The notes under the pieces: model-generated
Seen by the model: the letters and a program-made list of their open reading frames with translations, nothing else
What the model was told of the DNA's origin: nothing
The model's database searches: none
Shown: positions 29,892 to 38,049 of the stretch, piece after piece
Position numbering within the stretch: position 1 is the stretch's first letter
Layout: the number at the start of each line of letters is the position of its first letter
Position numbers and translations under genes: made by a program
Assembly (NCBI GenBank): GCA_022772525.1
Contig: JALFAD010000008.1
Coordinates: 1 to 42,305 of the forward strand
Length of the DNA stretch: 42,305 bases
Reading direction: 5' to 3'
Origin: Clostridiales bacterium
GTDB lineage: Bacteria; Bacillota; Clostridia; Oscillospirales; Oscillospiraceae

Positions 29892-32047
29892 GCCGCGTCC
29901 GCGCGCGCGTGTTTCTGGGACTGTTCGCGTTCATATTGGTTCTGTTCTCCATGCGGCTTTTTAAGCTGCAGATCATCGATACCAAGGGCGATACCGATAA
30001 CACCCAGGTCTACAGTACCATTACCACCGTCCGCGCGTCCCGGGGCGATATTCTGGACCGCAACGGCAACGTCCTGGTGGGCAACCGGGCTTCCTATAAC
30101 CTGGTGTTCAACCACTACGTCACCAAATCCAACCCCAACTGCAACCAGGCCCTGTTTGACCTGGTGCAGAAGTGCAAGGAGTTGGGTATTACCTATACGG
30201 ATCACTTCCCCGTCTCCGCCACCCGCCCCTTTACCTACACACTGACCGAGTTCAACACCTCCTGGCAGAATAACTTCCAGCTGTTCATGGTGGACCGGGG
30301 CCTGGACTCCGATATCACCGCACCGCTGCTGGTGGAGAAAATGCGCAAGCGCTATGAAATTCCTGACGAATGGTCTGACGAGGATGCCCGGGCCGTCATC
30401 GGCTTCCGGTATGAGTTCGACCTGCGCGGCATCACCAACCTGCCCACCTACACCTTCCTGGAGGACGTGACTGACCAGCAGCTGTCCGCCATTCTGGAGT
30501 TGAACACCCCCGGCCTCAACGTGGAAGCCTCCACCGTCCGGGAATACCACACCAAGTACGCCGCCCATATCTTAGGCTACCTTGGCGGCATGAACGACGA
30601 GCAGTGGGAGGAGTATAAAAAGCAGGGCTACTCCATGGACGCCAAGGTGGGCCAGACCGGCTTCGAGCTGGCCTTTGAGGAATACCTCCATGGCATCGAC
30701 GGCACCCGCTACGACGAAGTCAACAAGGACGGCGCTACCACCAAGTCCTACTACACCAAGGACCCCATCGCCGGTAACTCCGTGGAAACCACCATCGACA
30801 TCAAGATTCAGGAGGTGGCGGAGAAGGCGTTGGATCAGGTCATGCACAAAATTGTGGACCCTGAGCAGCGCGAAGCAGGAGACGATGGCGCTGGCCTGGA
30901 CGCCCAAGGTGCCGCCGTGGTGGTCATGGAGTGCCAGACCGGCAAGATTCTGGCCTGCGCCAGCTACCCCACCTTTAACCTTGCCACCATGTACGAGGAC
31001 TGGGACGACATCATGAAGGACGACCTGAAGCCCTTCTTCAACCGGGCCTTCGGCGCGGAATATCCCCCCGGCTCCTCCTTCAAGATGTGCACCCTGATTT
31101 CCGCCATGGAGCACCGGAACAGCAAGGGCGAGTACATTTACAACTACGGTGAGAAAATCGAGGATAAGGGTGTCTTCACCAAGTACGAAGGCTTCGCGCC
31201 GACCTGTCTGGCATGGACCTCCGGTCACTTTGTCCACACCGCCGCCGACGGAAGCCCCGGCGGCATCGACGCCACCGACGCTCTGTGCTACTCCTGCAAC
31301 TACTTCTTCTATGTGCTGGGCGACCTGAACACCTGGGAGAACATGGAGGAAACCTGCAAGGCGCTGGGTCTGGGCGTGCCCACCGGCATCGAACTGGTGG
31401 AAAAAACCGGCCGGATCAATACCCCTGATGTGAAGCGTAAGGTTTACGGCTCCGGTGTTAACGGCAACTTCTCCGCAGGCGACCGTGTTCTGGGCGCCAT
31501 CGGTCAGGGCGAAAACCGGTTCACCCCCATGCAGCTGGCGGTCTACGCCTCCACCCTTGCCAACAAGGGTACCCGGATGAAGGCCACCTTCCTGAGCCGG
31601 GTGGTGTCCTCCGACTACCGCACCCTGATTAAGGAAAACCAGCCGGAAATTGCCAACCAGCTGGAAATGGCTCCCACCACCATTGAAAGCTACTGGAAAG
31701 GTATGCGCAAGGTCATCACCCAGATGGGCGGCACCGCTACGGCTTACTTTGGAGGCCCCAAAGACCTGTACGGTGAGGGCGACGGCGTGTGGCCCCTGAA
31801 GGACGAGGTCATTGTCTATGCTAAGACCGGCACCGCCGAACACGCCTCCCTTGGTTCCGACCACGGTGCCTTCATCTGTTTTGCTCACCGCAAGGACGAG
31901 ACGCAGCCCGATATCGCTGTGGCGCTCTACGGCGAGAAGGTGGCCCATGGTTCCTGGCTGGCTCCCGTGGCGGAGCAGATTCTGCTGAGCTACTACGAAA
32001 TGGACGCCGCCAGCGAAGTCACCGCCTTTGAAAATCAGGTAGGCTAG
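29879..32047 (+). CDS. mrdA: Penicillin-binding protein 2 (class B transpeptidase)
   Basis: A 722-residue class B PBP for lateral wall growth. It has an N-terminal membrane helix (FLGLFAFILVLFSMRLFKL), a dimerisation/pedestal domain starting RASRGDILDRNGNVL, then a transpeptidase domain. Active-site motifs are SSFK at 399-402, SCN at 472-474 and KTG at 649-651. The penultimate codons merge into a family A repeat that begins at the stop codon. It is the last gene of the maf-mreC-mreD unit. Confidence 0.93.
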   Translation: MERVSRVRARVFLGLFAFILVLFSMRLFKLQIIDTKGDTDNTQVYSTITTVRASRGDILDRNGNVLVGNRASYNLVFNHYVTKSNPNCNQALFDLVQKCKELGITYTDHFPVSATRPFTYTLTEFNTSWQNNFQLFMVDRGLDSDITAPLLVEKMRKRYEIPDEWSDEDARAVIGFRYEFDLRGITNLPTYTFLEDVTDQQLSAILELNTPGLNVEASTVREYHTKYAAHILGYLGGMNDEQWEEYKKQGYSMDAKVGQTGFELAFEEYLHGIDGTRYDEVNKDGATTKSYYTKDPIAGNSVETTIDIKIQEVAEKALDQVMHKIVDPEQREAGDDGAGLDAQGAAVVVMECQTGKILACASYPTFNLATMYEDWDDIMKDDLKPFFNRAFGAEYPPGSSFKMCTLISAMEHRNSKGEYIYNYGEKIEDKGVFTKYEGFAPTCLAWTSGHFVHTAADGSPGGIDATDALCYSCNYFFYVLGDLNTWENMEETCKALGLGVPTGIELVEKTGRINTPDVKRKVYGSGVNGNFSAGDRVLGAIGQGENRFTPMQLAVYASTLANKGTRMKATFLSRVVSSDYRTLIKENQPEIANQLEMAPTTIESYWKGMRKVITQMGGTATAYFGGPKDLYGEGDGVWPLKDEVIVYAKTGTAEHASLGSDHGAFICFAHRKDETQPDIAVALYGEKVAHGSWLAPVAEQILLSYYEMDAASEVTAFENQVG

Positions 32048-32135
32048 GCGGCAAGGCCGCCCGCTAATGCGTTACGAACCCGGGTGGTAGTCGTTACGCC
32101 ATTGGGCCCGCTCGACTGGAAACGCTCAGTATTGA
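32047..32135 (+). repeat. Dispersed repeat family A at the PBP2 stop codon
   Basis: GGCGGCAAGGCCGCCCGCTA, then ATGCGTTACGAAC ... CGTTACGCCATTGGGC and AACGCTCAGTA. It starts at the final base of the PBP2 stop. Confidence 0.75.
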
Positions 32136-32139
32136 AGCG

Positions 32140-32176
32140 AAAAGACCTTCCCGTTTTTTGGGAAGGTCTTTTCTGT
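32140..32176 (+). terminator. Terminator of the mre/PBP2 unit
   Basis: AAAAGACCTTCCC (32140-32152) pairs with GGGAAGGTCTTTT (32160-32172 region) around a T-rich loop. Confidence 0.88.
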
Positions 32177-32204
32177 TTGATGAATGAAACACCCGGTACA
32201 GGGG

Positions 32205-32285
32205 AAGGATACCGAGCAAAACCCAATGGTGTAACGAATACAGACCAGCCCGCGCACGCATTGGCCGGCGGTTCTGCTGCCCACG
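32205..32285 (-). repeat. Dispersed repeat family A, minus copy
   Basis: ACCCAATGGTGTAACGAATA ... GACCAGCCCGCGCACGCATTGG. It is inverted relative to the copy at 32047 and is the first of three minus-orientation copies in a row. Confidence 0.75.
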
Positions 32286-32473
32286 TATTGTTAGCGGCCA
32301 CTTGCTTCCGATACCGAGCGGTACCCTATGGTCTTTCGATTACAAACCAGCCCGCGCACGCATTGGCCGACGGTTCTGCTGCCCACGTATTGTTAGCGGC
32401 CACTTGCTTCCGATACCGAGCGGTACCCTATGGTCTTTCGATTACAAACCAGCCCGCGCACGCATTGGCTGGC
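32270..32473 (-). repeat. Tandem duplication of a 102-bp unit holding family A
   Basis: 32270-32371 and 32372-32473 are identical or nearly so by eye; each contains one family A core (CCTATGGTCTTTCGATTACA ... GCACGCATTGGC). The second runs up to the stop codon of the ADP-ribosylglycohydrolase-like gene. No gene is contained. Confidence 0.85.
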
Positions 32474-32484
32474 CGCACTGCGGC

Positions 32485-33585
32485 CTATTGGCCGCCGTGG
32501 CAGTATTTGTAGTCCCAGTCCAGATCGAACAGCTTGTTGCCCTGCTCCATGGGACAGCCGGTGTACAGATCGTCCGCCAGCTCCCGGAGGGTCTCCGCAG
32601 GCTCCAGACACTCGATGTAGAATTCCGGCAGGGCTTCCTCGCCCATCCGCAGGCCCAGAACCGCGCCCACAATGGCCCCCACCGCCGCGCTGCGTCCGGA
32701 GTGGTTCACCGACACAATCATGGCCCGGTCAAAATCGTCCTGACAGACGAGACAGGTGTACACCGCCCCCGCCATGACCTGCGCGGCGGTTTCGCACCCC
32801 AGCTTCTCCATAATGTCCACAGGCCGTGCGTCCGGCGCTTCCGCGTAGGTCACCGCGTGCCGCACCAGCGTGGCAAGGTCGAAGGCCTGAGAATACTGGT
32901 GCCCGAACTGCTCCTTCACCGCCTCTGCCGCCGCGAGGAAAATCTTCTTAAGCGGCGCGCCGGGTCGGCGCAAAAGCAAACTGATAACGTGGGTCAGCAT
33001 GGCCCCCGACAGGAACGCCGTGGGGCTTCCGTGGGTCAGGGCCACCGCCTCCGCCCCCAGACGGGCCATTTCCCGCCAGTCCATCCGGTCCTTGTGGAAG
33101 AACAGCCCCACGCCGATGGCCGGGGACAGTCCCGCGGGGTCGGAAAAGCTGTTTACCGGGCTTTCCAGCGTGGAGGAAACCTCCCGGCCCAGGGTGTCCA
33201 GCATCCGGGTGTCCATACAGTGCCGGCGGCACAGCTCCGGGCGGCGCAGCAGCCAGCAGTAGCACTTGCTGGGCCTGCCCCAGGAACGCTGGGACGCCGC
33301 CCACTCCCGGCTGCTCAGCTCGATGTATTTAATGTAGGGGGCCATTTTTCCCGTGAGCTGCCCCCGGGTCATGCCGAAGAGCAGGCCGTTGCAGGTAAAG
33401 GCCGCCAGTTGGGTGTAGGAGGTCACATCGGCATAGCCGTTGACCAGATCATAGCCAAGCAATCCGTTGGGGCCGTAGTCCTCCCGGATCTCCTGCCAGC
33501 TTTTATTGTCTACTGTGTAGCCCATGGCGTCGCCTACTGCCATTCCCAGCAGGCATCCGCGATAGAGCGATTGCCGACTTGCCAT
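32485..33585 (-). CDS. ADP-ribosylglycohydrolase-fold protein lacking usual metal ligands
   Basis: A 366-residue protein of the DraG/ARH superfamily, starting SLYRGCLLGMAVGDAMG, the family's opening. The middle (SPAIGVGLFF, EAVALTHGSPTAFLSGAM) and end (VNHSGRSAAVGAIVGAVLGL) also fit. However, the metal motif normally TDDT reads ADVTSYTQ (52-59), and the normally Asp-rich GDSD reads GRSA (297-300), so the binuclear magnesium site is probably lost. It may be a non-catalytic or altered-substrate member. ATG 33585 is preceded by GGGGGTGA. Its last codon and stop come from a family A repeat. Confidence 0.82.
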   Translation of the reverse strand: MASRQSLYRGCLLGMAVGDAMGYTVDNKSWQEIREDYGPNGLLGYDLVNGYADVTSYTQLAAFTCNGLLFGMTRGQLTGKMAPYIKYIELSSREWAASQRSWGRPSKCYCWLLRRPELCRRHCMDTRMLDTLGREVSSTLESPVNSFSDPAGLSPAIGVGLFFHKDRMDWREMARLGAEAVALTHGSPTAFLSGAMLTHVISLLLRRPGAPLKKIFLAAAEAVKEQFGHQYSQAFDLATLVRHAVTYAEAPDARPVDIMEKLGCETAAQVMAGAVYTCLVCQDDFDRAMIVSVNHSGRSAAVGAIVGAVLGLRMGEEALPEFYIECLEPAETLRELADDLYTGCPMEQGNKLFDLDWDYKYCHGGQ

Positions 33586-33603
33586 TGTGTCACCCCCTGA
33601 TGA

Positions 33604-33635
33604 AATTGACAGTTGACAATTGTCAATTGTCAATT
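33604..33635. repeat. 32-bp near-perfect palindrome
   Basis: Built of AATTGACA / TTGACAATTGTCAA blocks with only one mismatched pair across 32 bp. It lies 18 bp upstream of the ADP-ribosylglycohydrolase-like start codon; on the minus strand it contains TTGACA twice. It could be an operator over the promoter or another small dispersed repeat. Confidence 0.65.
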
Positions 33636-33693
33636 ATTTTCCCTTCTGTTTATTATACCCGTCCCTTCCGCAAAAGGCAAGGGCAATATTGGT

Positions 33694-35058
33694 TTACATA
33701 ATCTCTCTAACCGCGTCCAGCGCCCGCTCCAGAGCTTCCGCACGGACGCCGGAATAGTTGATGACCAGACATCGCTGATCCGCCGACGAGTCGTGGTAAA
33801 ACTCACTCAGGGCCTGTACCCGGATGCCCGCCCGGGCAAGCCGGGCCGTCAGCTCCGCGTCGGTCAGAGCCGTGTCCACCTTCAGCAGGAAATGCAGGCC
33901 CGCGTCCTGCTCCAAAATGGTCAGTCTGTCCGCGAAGGGACAGCGGTTCAGAAAGGAAATCACCAGATTCCGGCGGCTTTTGTACAGCTTTCGCATCCGG
34001 TTGATGTGTTTTTCAAAATAGCCCCGGCTTAAAAACCGCGCCAGCGTGTACTGCTCAAAGGAGGGCACGGTGCAGCTGTAAAAGCCCAGCCGGCTCTGAA
34101 ATTCCGCCATCAGGGCCGGGGGCAGCACCATGTAGCTGATACGGATGGAGGGAGCGATGCTCTTGGAGAAGGTGTTCATGTAGATCACCCGGCCCTTGCC
34201 GTCCAGCGCCTGCATGGCGGGCATGGGGTGGGCGTCAAAGCGAAATTCGGAGTCGTAGTCGTCTTCGATGATCCACCGGCTGTCCCCCGCCCAAGAAAGC
34301 AGCTCCATCCGGCGGCTCACCAGGGTCACCAGCCCCGTGGGGAAGTGGTGGGAGGGCGAAAAATGGAGGACATCCGCGTTCTTCAGCCCCTCGGGAATCA
34401 CGCCCAGTTCGTCCATGGGGGCGCTGACACAGGTGACCCCGCCGGCGGCGTAGATTTTGCGGATTTTGCCATAGCCCGGCTCCTCCACGGCGTAGATTTT
34501 TTCCCGGCCCAAAAGCTGCATGAGAAGGTTATACAGGAAGTCTGTTCCCGCGCCAATAAGAATGTTCTCCGGGTCCACCCGCATTCCCCGAAAGTCCGCA
34601 AGGTGCCCGGCAATGGCCTGCCGCAGCTCCGGCACCCCCCGGTTTGGCAGCGGCAGCAGCAGGGACTGTCCGTAGTCCAGCATAACCTCCCTCTGGAGCC
34701 TCATCCACACGGAGAAGGGAAACTGCTCCGTTCCGTTGGCGGTCAAATCCAGCAGCCACCCCTGCTCCTGTGCCGCCGGGACGGCTTTCCGGGCCGGTTC
34801 GGGGGCCGCAGGACGCTCCACCGCTTCCACGAAGTAGCCCACCTTCTCCTCAGAGCGCAGATACCCCTCGGACAGAAGCTGGTTGTAGGCCGTTTCCACG
34901 GTGATCTTGCTGACCTCCAGATTCTGAGCCAGCGCCCGCTTGGAGGGCAGCTTCTCCCCGGGCTTCAGCTTGCCGGAGAGGATATCCCCCCGGATACAGC
35001 GGTACAGCGCTTCGTACAGCGGCACGCCGGGAGCTTTTTTCAGTTCATAGGTTACCAT
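33694..35058 (-). CDS. MocR/PdxR-type GntR regulator with aminotransferase domain
   Basis: A 454-residue MocR protein. Residues 1-75 are a GntR winged helix (PLYEALYRCIRGDILSGKLK and VSKITVETAYNQLLSEGYL). The rest is an aminotransferase class I fold with the PLP lysine in NTFSKSIAPSIR and the nucleotide/PLP blocks GAGTDFLYNLL, EDDYDSEFRF. Such proteins often control vitamin B6 genes (PdxR), but no pdx gene is in view. It starts 7 nt after the thiamine pyrophosphokinase stop, so the two form one unit and may be linked through cofactor supply; the target is unknown. Confidence 0.88.
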   Translation of the reverse strand: MVTYELKKAPGVPLYEALYRCIRGDILSGKLKPGEKLPSKRALAQNLEVSKITVETAYNQLLSEGYLRSEEKVGYFVEAVERPAAPEPARKAVPAAQEQGWLLDLTANGTEQFPFSVWMRLQREVMLDYGQSLLLPLPNRGVPELRQAIAGHLADFRGMRVDPENILIGAGTDFLYNLLMQLLGREKIYAVEEPGYGKIRKIYAAGGVTCVSAPMDELGVIPEGLKNADVLHFSPSHHFPTGLVTLVSRRMELLSWAGDSRWIIEDDYDSEFRFDAHPMPAMQALDGKGRVIYMNTFSKSIAPSIRISYMVLPPALMAEFQSRLGFYSCTVPSFEQYTLARFLSRGYFEKHINRMRKLYKSRRNLVISFLNRCPFADRLTILEQDAGLHFLLKVDTALTDAELTARLARAGIRVQALSEFYHDSSADQRCLVINYSGVRAEALERALDAVREIM

Positions 35059-35065
35059 AACATCC

Positions 35066-35698
35066 CTACTCCCGGCTGGGAAGGCCGCAGTTTCGATCCC
35101 AAAGTACCAGAAGGCTTCCATTTTTCACGGAAATCTCCGCTTTTTCGCCTGTAAAATGGTTGCTGACACCCAGCGGAAAGCCGCTGGTTAGGACGCCGTT
35201 TTCCAGTCCGTAAAACAGCCCCCGCTCGATGACGCCCTCCGCATCCTTCCCCATGCAGAACACGGAAATCGTGCCGGAAAGCCCTGCCGGGAAGATGATT
35301 TTCCCGTTTTTCACCACGGTCACTATGGTGGTGTTTCCAATCAGATACCCCACCGCGCCGTGATCCGCCAGAAATTGCAGGGTCTGAAAATTCGCCACGG
35401 TGTGATCTAAGCGTGGGCCGTCCAGGCTTCCGTAGAGCAAAAATTCGTCACAGCCACGCTCCAGTCCCAGCCGCACCGCCAGCATGGCGTCGGTGTCGTC
35501 CTTCTCCACCGGGAACACGCCGGCTCCCTTGGGGGTATAGCCCAGCGAGTCAAAGTCCCCCAGCACCGCGTTGGGGGTAAGCCCTAAGTTTTCCGTATGC
35601 CGCAGGCCGCCATCGGCGGCAATCACATAGGCATCCGGCCCAATGGGCCGGGCAAGGCCGTCAAATCCCGCCGCACAGAAAATGACACATTCTTTCAT
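35066..35698 (-). CDS. thiN: Thiamine pyrophosphokinase
   Basis: A 210-residue enzyme that makes thiamine pyrophosphate from thiamine and ATP. Diagnostic motifs are VIAADGGLRH, VLGDFDSLG, VEKDDTDAML and GPRLDHTVANFQTL, in the normal order, with the C-terminal beta-domain ending in LVLWDRN. ATG 35698 follows GAGGTG; the long upstream extension runs through a dispersed repeat and is discarded. It is the first gene of a two-gene unit with the MocR regulator. Confidence 0.92.
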   Translation of the reverse strand: MKECVIFCAAGFDGLARPIGPDAYVIAADGGLRHTENLGLTPNAVLGDFDSLGYTPKGAGVFPVEKDDTDAMLAVRLGLERGCDEFLLYGSLDGPRLDHTVANFQTLQFLADHGAVGYLIGNTTIVTVVKNGKIIFPAGLSGTISVFCMGKDAEGVIERGLFYGLENGVLTSGFPLGVSNHFTGEKAEISVKNGSLLVLWDRNCGLPSRE

Positions 35699-35705
35699 TG
35701 AGACA

Positions 35706-35754
35706 CCTCTTCCGTCAGCCCTACGGGCTGCCACCTTCCCCAAAGGGGAAGGCA
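35706..35754 (-). repeat. Dispersed repeat family B, half element
   Basis: CTCTTCCGTCAGCCC, a GCCC/GGGC hairpin and CCACCTTCCCCAAAGGGGAAGG. It lies between the divergent thiamine pyrophosphokinase and deacetylase genes, within the former's 5' leader. Confidence 0.75.
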
Positions 35755-35841
35755 TTTTTTCCATTGTAACACATCCCATTCCAAAGGGGAAGCCGGAATA
35801 TTCCCGTCTGTCCGGCATAGCCTGTCTCAAGGAGGGATGGT

Positions 35842-36624
35842 ATGCGAAAACGGGATTTTCTGATCTTACTGCTGGCGCTGGCTGCCGCCGCAACGGTCAC
35901 CATCAGCATTTTTGCTTGCAGCGCGCTGGAAACCGGCTCCTGGGGTCTGAGCTTCCGGCAGGAGGGAATGCCGCCCATCGGCAACGCAGGGCGGGATCAG
36001 TTGGCCCGGTACGATGCGGCCTACATCGGAAACACGGAGGAAAAGGTGCTGTACCTGACCTTCGACGCGGGCTACGAAAACGGCTGCACCGCTCAGATTC
36101 TGGATGTGCTGAAGGCCAACGATGTGCCCGCTGCTTTCTTTCTGGTGGGCAACTACATCGAGAAAAACCCCGATCTGGTAAAGCGGATGGTGCAGGAAGG
36201 CCACACTGTGGGCAATCACACCATGCACCACTACGATATGAGCAAATTGTCAGATAAAGCGGCGTTTTCCAAAGAATTAACCGATCTGGAAGCCCTGTAC
36301 CGGGACACCGTAGGGGCGGAAATGCCCAAATTCTACCGCCCGCCGCAGGGCATTTACAGCGAGGAAAATCTGAAAATGGCCCAGGAATTGGGGTATAAAA
36401 CCGTATTTTGGAGTCTTGCCTATGTGGACTGGAAGAACGATTCCCAGCCCACAAAGGAGGAAGCCTTCGCAAAGCTGCTGCCCCGCACCCACAACGGCGC
36501 GGTGGTGCTGCTCCACTCCACCTCTAAAACCAACGCGGAAATTCTGAATGAACTGATCGGAAAATGGAAGGAGCAGGGCTACCGGTTTGGGACGGTGGAG
36601 GAGCTGTTCAACAGCCAAACGTAG
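35842..36624 (+). CDS. pdaA: Polysaccharide deacetylase, PdaA-like (spore cortex)
   Basis: A 260-residue secreted or membrane-anchored CE4 enzyme with an N-terminal hydrophobic segment (LILLLALAAAATVTISIFA). NodB motifs are YLTFDAGYENG, with FDAGYENG typical of PdaA, and GNHTMHHYDM with the two metal histidines; FYRPPQGIYS and LLHSTSKTN follow. PdaA removes acetyl groups from muramic acid to make the delta-lactam of spore cortex. AAGGAGG precedes the start. This indicates a spore-former. Confidence 0.88.
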   Translation: MRKRDFLILLLALAAAATVTISIFACSALETGSWGLSFRQEGMPPIGNAGRDQLARYDAAYIGNTEEKVLYLTFDAGYENGCTAQILDVLKANDVPAAFFLVGNYIEKNPDLVKRMVQEGHTVGNHTMHHYDMSKLSDKAAFSKELTDLEALYRDTVGAEMPKFYRPPQGIYSEENLKMAQELGYKTVFWSLAYVDWKNDSQPTKEEAFAKLLPRTHNGAVVLLHSTSKTNAEILNELIGKWKEQGYRFGTVEELFNSQT

Positions 36625-36649
36625 GGGAGGGTCAATGACCCTCCCCTAC
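36621..36649. terminator. Palindrome between convergent pdaA and hemW, family C
   Basis: GTAGGGGAGGGTCA (36621-36634) and its reverse complement (36636-36649) around a single A. It overlaps the pdaA stop codon and ends 5 bp before the hemW stop, so it could end transcription from both sides. There is no T-run. Confidence 0.65.
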
Positions 36650-36653
36650 AAAT

Positions 36654-37847
36654 TTATATTCTTTTCAGCGGCGTGGAGCCGTCCTGCGCCAGCAGCAAAT
36701 CTGTGATGATATCGTTGCTGACCAGATACCCCTTGGGGGTCAGCACCCAGCGGCCCGTGTCGGTCTGAGTGGCATGGAACAACCGGCGCTGCTTTTCCAG
36801 CACCTCCTCCAGCGGATCAAAGGGCAGCAGGAAGGTCTTCTCGTATTCCTGCCGGTCGATGCCCAGGCTGGTGCGCAGGCGAAGCATCAGGTATTCCCCT
36901 GCCCGCTCCCGCATGGGAATCTCCTGCAAATCCTCCATGATGTCGCCGCCGTCCCGGATGCCGGTGATATAGGCCTGCAAATCCCGTTTCAGGGTATAGC
37001 GCTTTCCGGCAAAATCCGAGCTGGCGCCGGGGCCGAAGCCCAGATATTCCCCGCCGGTCCAGTACTTCATATTGTGCTTGGACACAAGGCCCTTCCGGCA
37101 GAAATTGGAAATCTCATACTGACGGAAGCCCCGACCCTGAAGCGTTTCCACGGCGGCAAGGTACATATCCGCCTGAGTGTCGTCGTCCGGCAGATTCAGG
37201 GCGTCCTTCACCTGAGCGAAGGGGGTGCCATCCTCGATTTTCAAGGCGTAGCAGCTGATGTGCTCCGGGTTCAGGCGCAGCACATTGTCCAGCGTGGCCG
37301 TCCAGTCCAGCACGTCCTGCCCCGGCAGGCCGTACATGAGGTCAACGCTGATGTTCCGGAAGCCGGCCTTGCGGATACGCTGGTAGGCTGCCACCGCCTG
37401 GGCGTATGTGTGGGGCCGGCCCAGCTTTTTCAGCATTTCATCATCATCAGACTGGATGCCCAGACTCACCCGGTTGAAGCCCTCGGCCCGGAGCCGGTGG
37501 AGCAGCTTGTCGGACACAGAATCCGGGTTGCACTCAAAGGTGATTTCGGCGTTGTTATCTACGTCAAAATTCCGCCGGATGGCGGTCATAATGACAGCCA
37601 GACCGTCTGCCCCAAAGAAGCTGGGGGTGCCGCCGCCAAAGTAGACGGTATCCACCTTATAGCCGGGGGCCAGCTCGCCAGCTTCCTTGATGTGGTCGCA
37701 CACCGCGTCAAGGTAGCCGTCAAAGAGGGTGTCCTCCTTGGTGGCAAGGGAGTAGAAGTCGCAGTACTGGCACTTGCTGCGGCAGAAGGGAACGTGTACA
37801 TAAATGCCCAGCGGGGTCTTGTCCGGGCGCTTGGTTAAAATTGGCAT
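36654..37847 (-). CDS. hemW: HemW-like radical SAM protein
   Basis: A 397-residue radical SAM protein of the HemW (formerly oxygen-independent coproporphyrinogen oxidase-like) family. The cluster cysteines are in HVPFCRSKCQYCDF (about 19-32), VYFGGGTPSFF binds SAM, and NRVSLGIQSDDDEML is the family block. The latter has DDD where many members have SFND. HemW is thought to insert haem into target proteins rather than to make it. GGAGG precedes ATG 37847. The order lepA-hemW is common in Firmicutes; here a family B repeat has entered between them. Confidence 0.9.
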   Translation of the reverse strand: MPILTKRPDKTPLGIYVHVPFCRSKCQYCDFYSLATKEDTLFDGYLDAVCDHIKEAGELAPGYKVDTVYFGGGTPSFFGADGLAVIMTAIRRNFDVDNNAEITFECNPDSVSDKLLHRLRAEGFNRVSLGIQSDDDEMLKKLGRPHTYAQAVAAYQRIRKAGFRNISVDLMYGLPGQDVLDWTATLDNVLRLNPEHISCYALKIEDGTPFAQVKDALNLPDDDTQADMYLAAVETLQGRGFRQYEISNFCRKGLVSKHNMKYWTGGEYLGFGPGASSDFAGKRYTLKRDLQAYITGIRDGGDIMEDLQEIPMRERAGEYLMLRLRTSLGIDRQEYEKTFLLPFDPLEEVLEKQRRLFHATQTDTGRWVLTPKGYLVSNDIITDLLLAQDGSTPLKRI

Positions 37848-37893
37848 GGAGCGATTACCTCCGTATCAGGATAGTGTGCGGCGAAGCCGCCTT

Positions 37894-38047
37894 GGCTTCC
37901 CCTCTGGGGAAGCTGGCAAAAATCTGTGATTTTTGACTGAAGAGGTGCAGAACAATCCAAAATTCACTGTGGGTTGGGCAAATTCGCAGCTGGACATTTC
38001 CTCTTCCGTCTCGCCTACGGCGAGCCACCTTCCCCAAAGGGGAAGGC
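37894..38047 (-). repeat. Dispersed repeat family B, full-length copy between lepA and hemW
   Basis: It starts GGCTTCCCCTCTGGGGAAGC, contains AAAAATCTGTGATTTTTGACTG and GCCTACGGCGAG, and ends CTTCCCCAAAGGGGAAGGC 2 nt before the lepA stop. It is the reverse complement of the element at 17741-17896 with scattered differences. Confidence 0.85.
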
Positions 38048-38049
38048 AT

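Noticed and set aside
32205..32488. CRISPR array
   Set aside because: There are only two or three long units with no short identical repeats separated by unique spacers, and no cas genes; it is a tandem duplication of a dispersed repeat.
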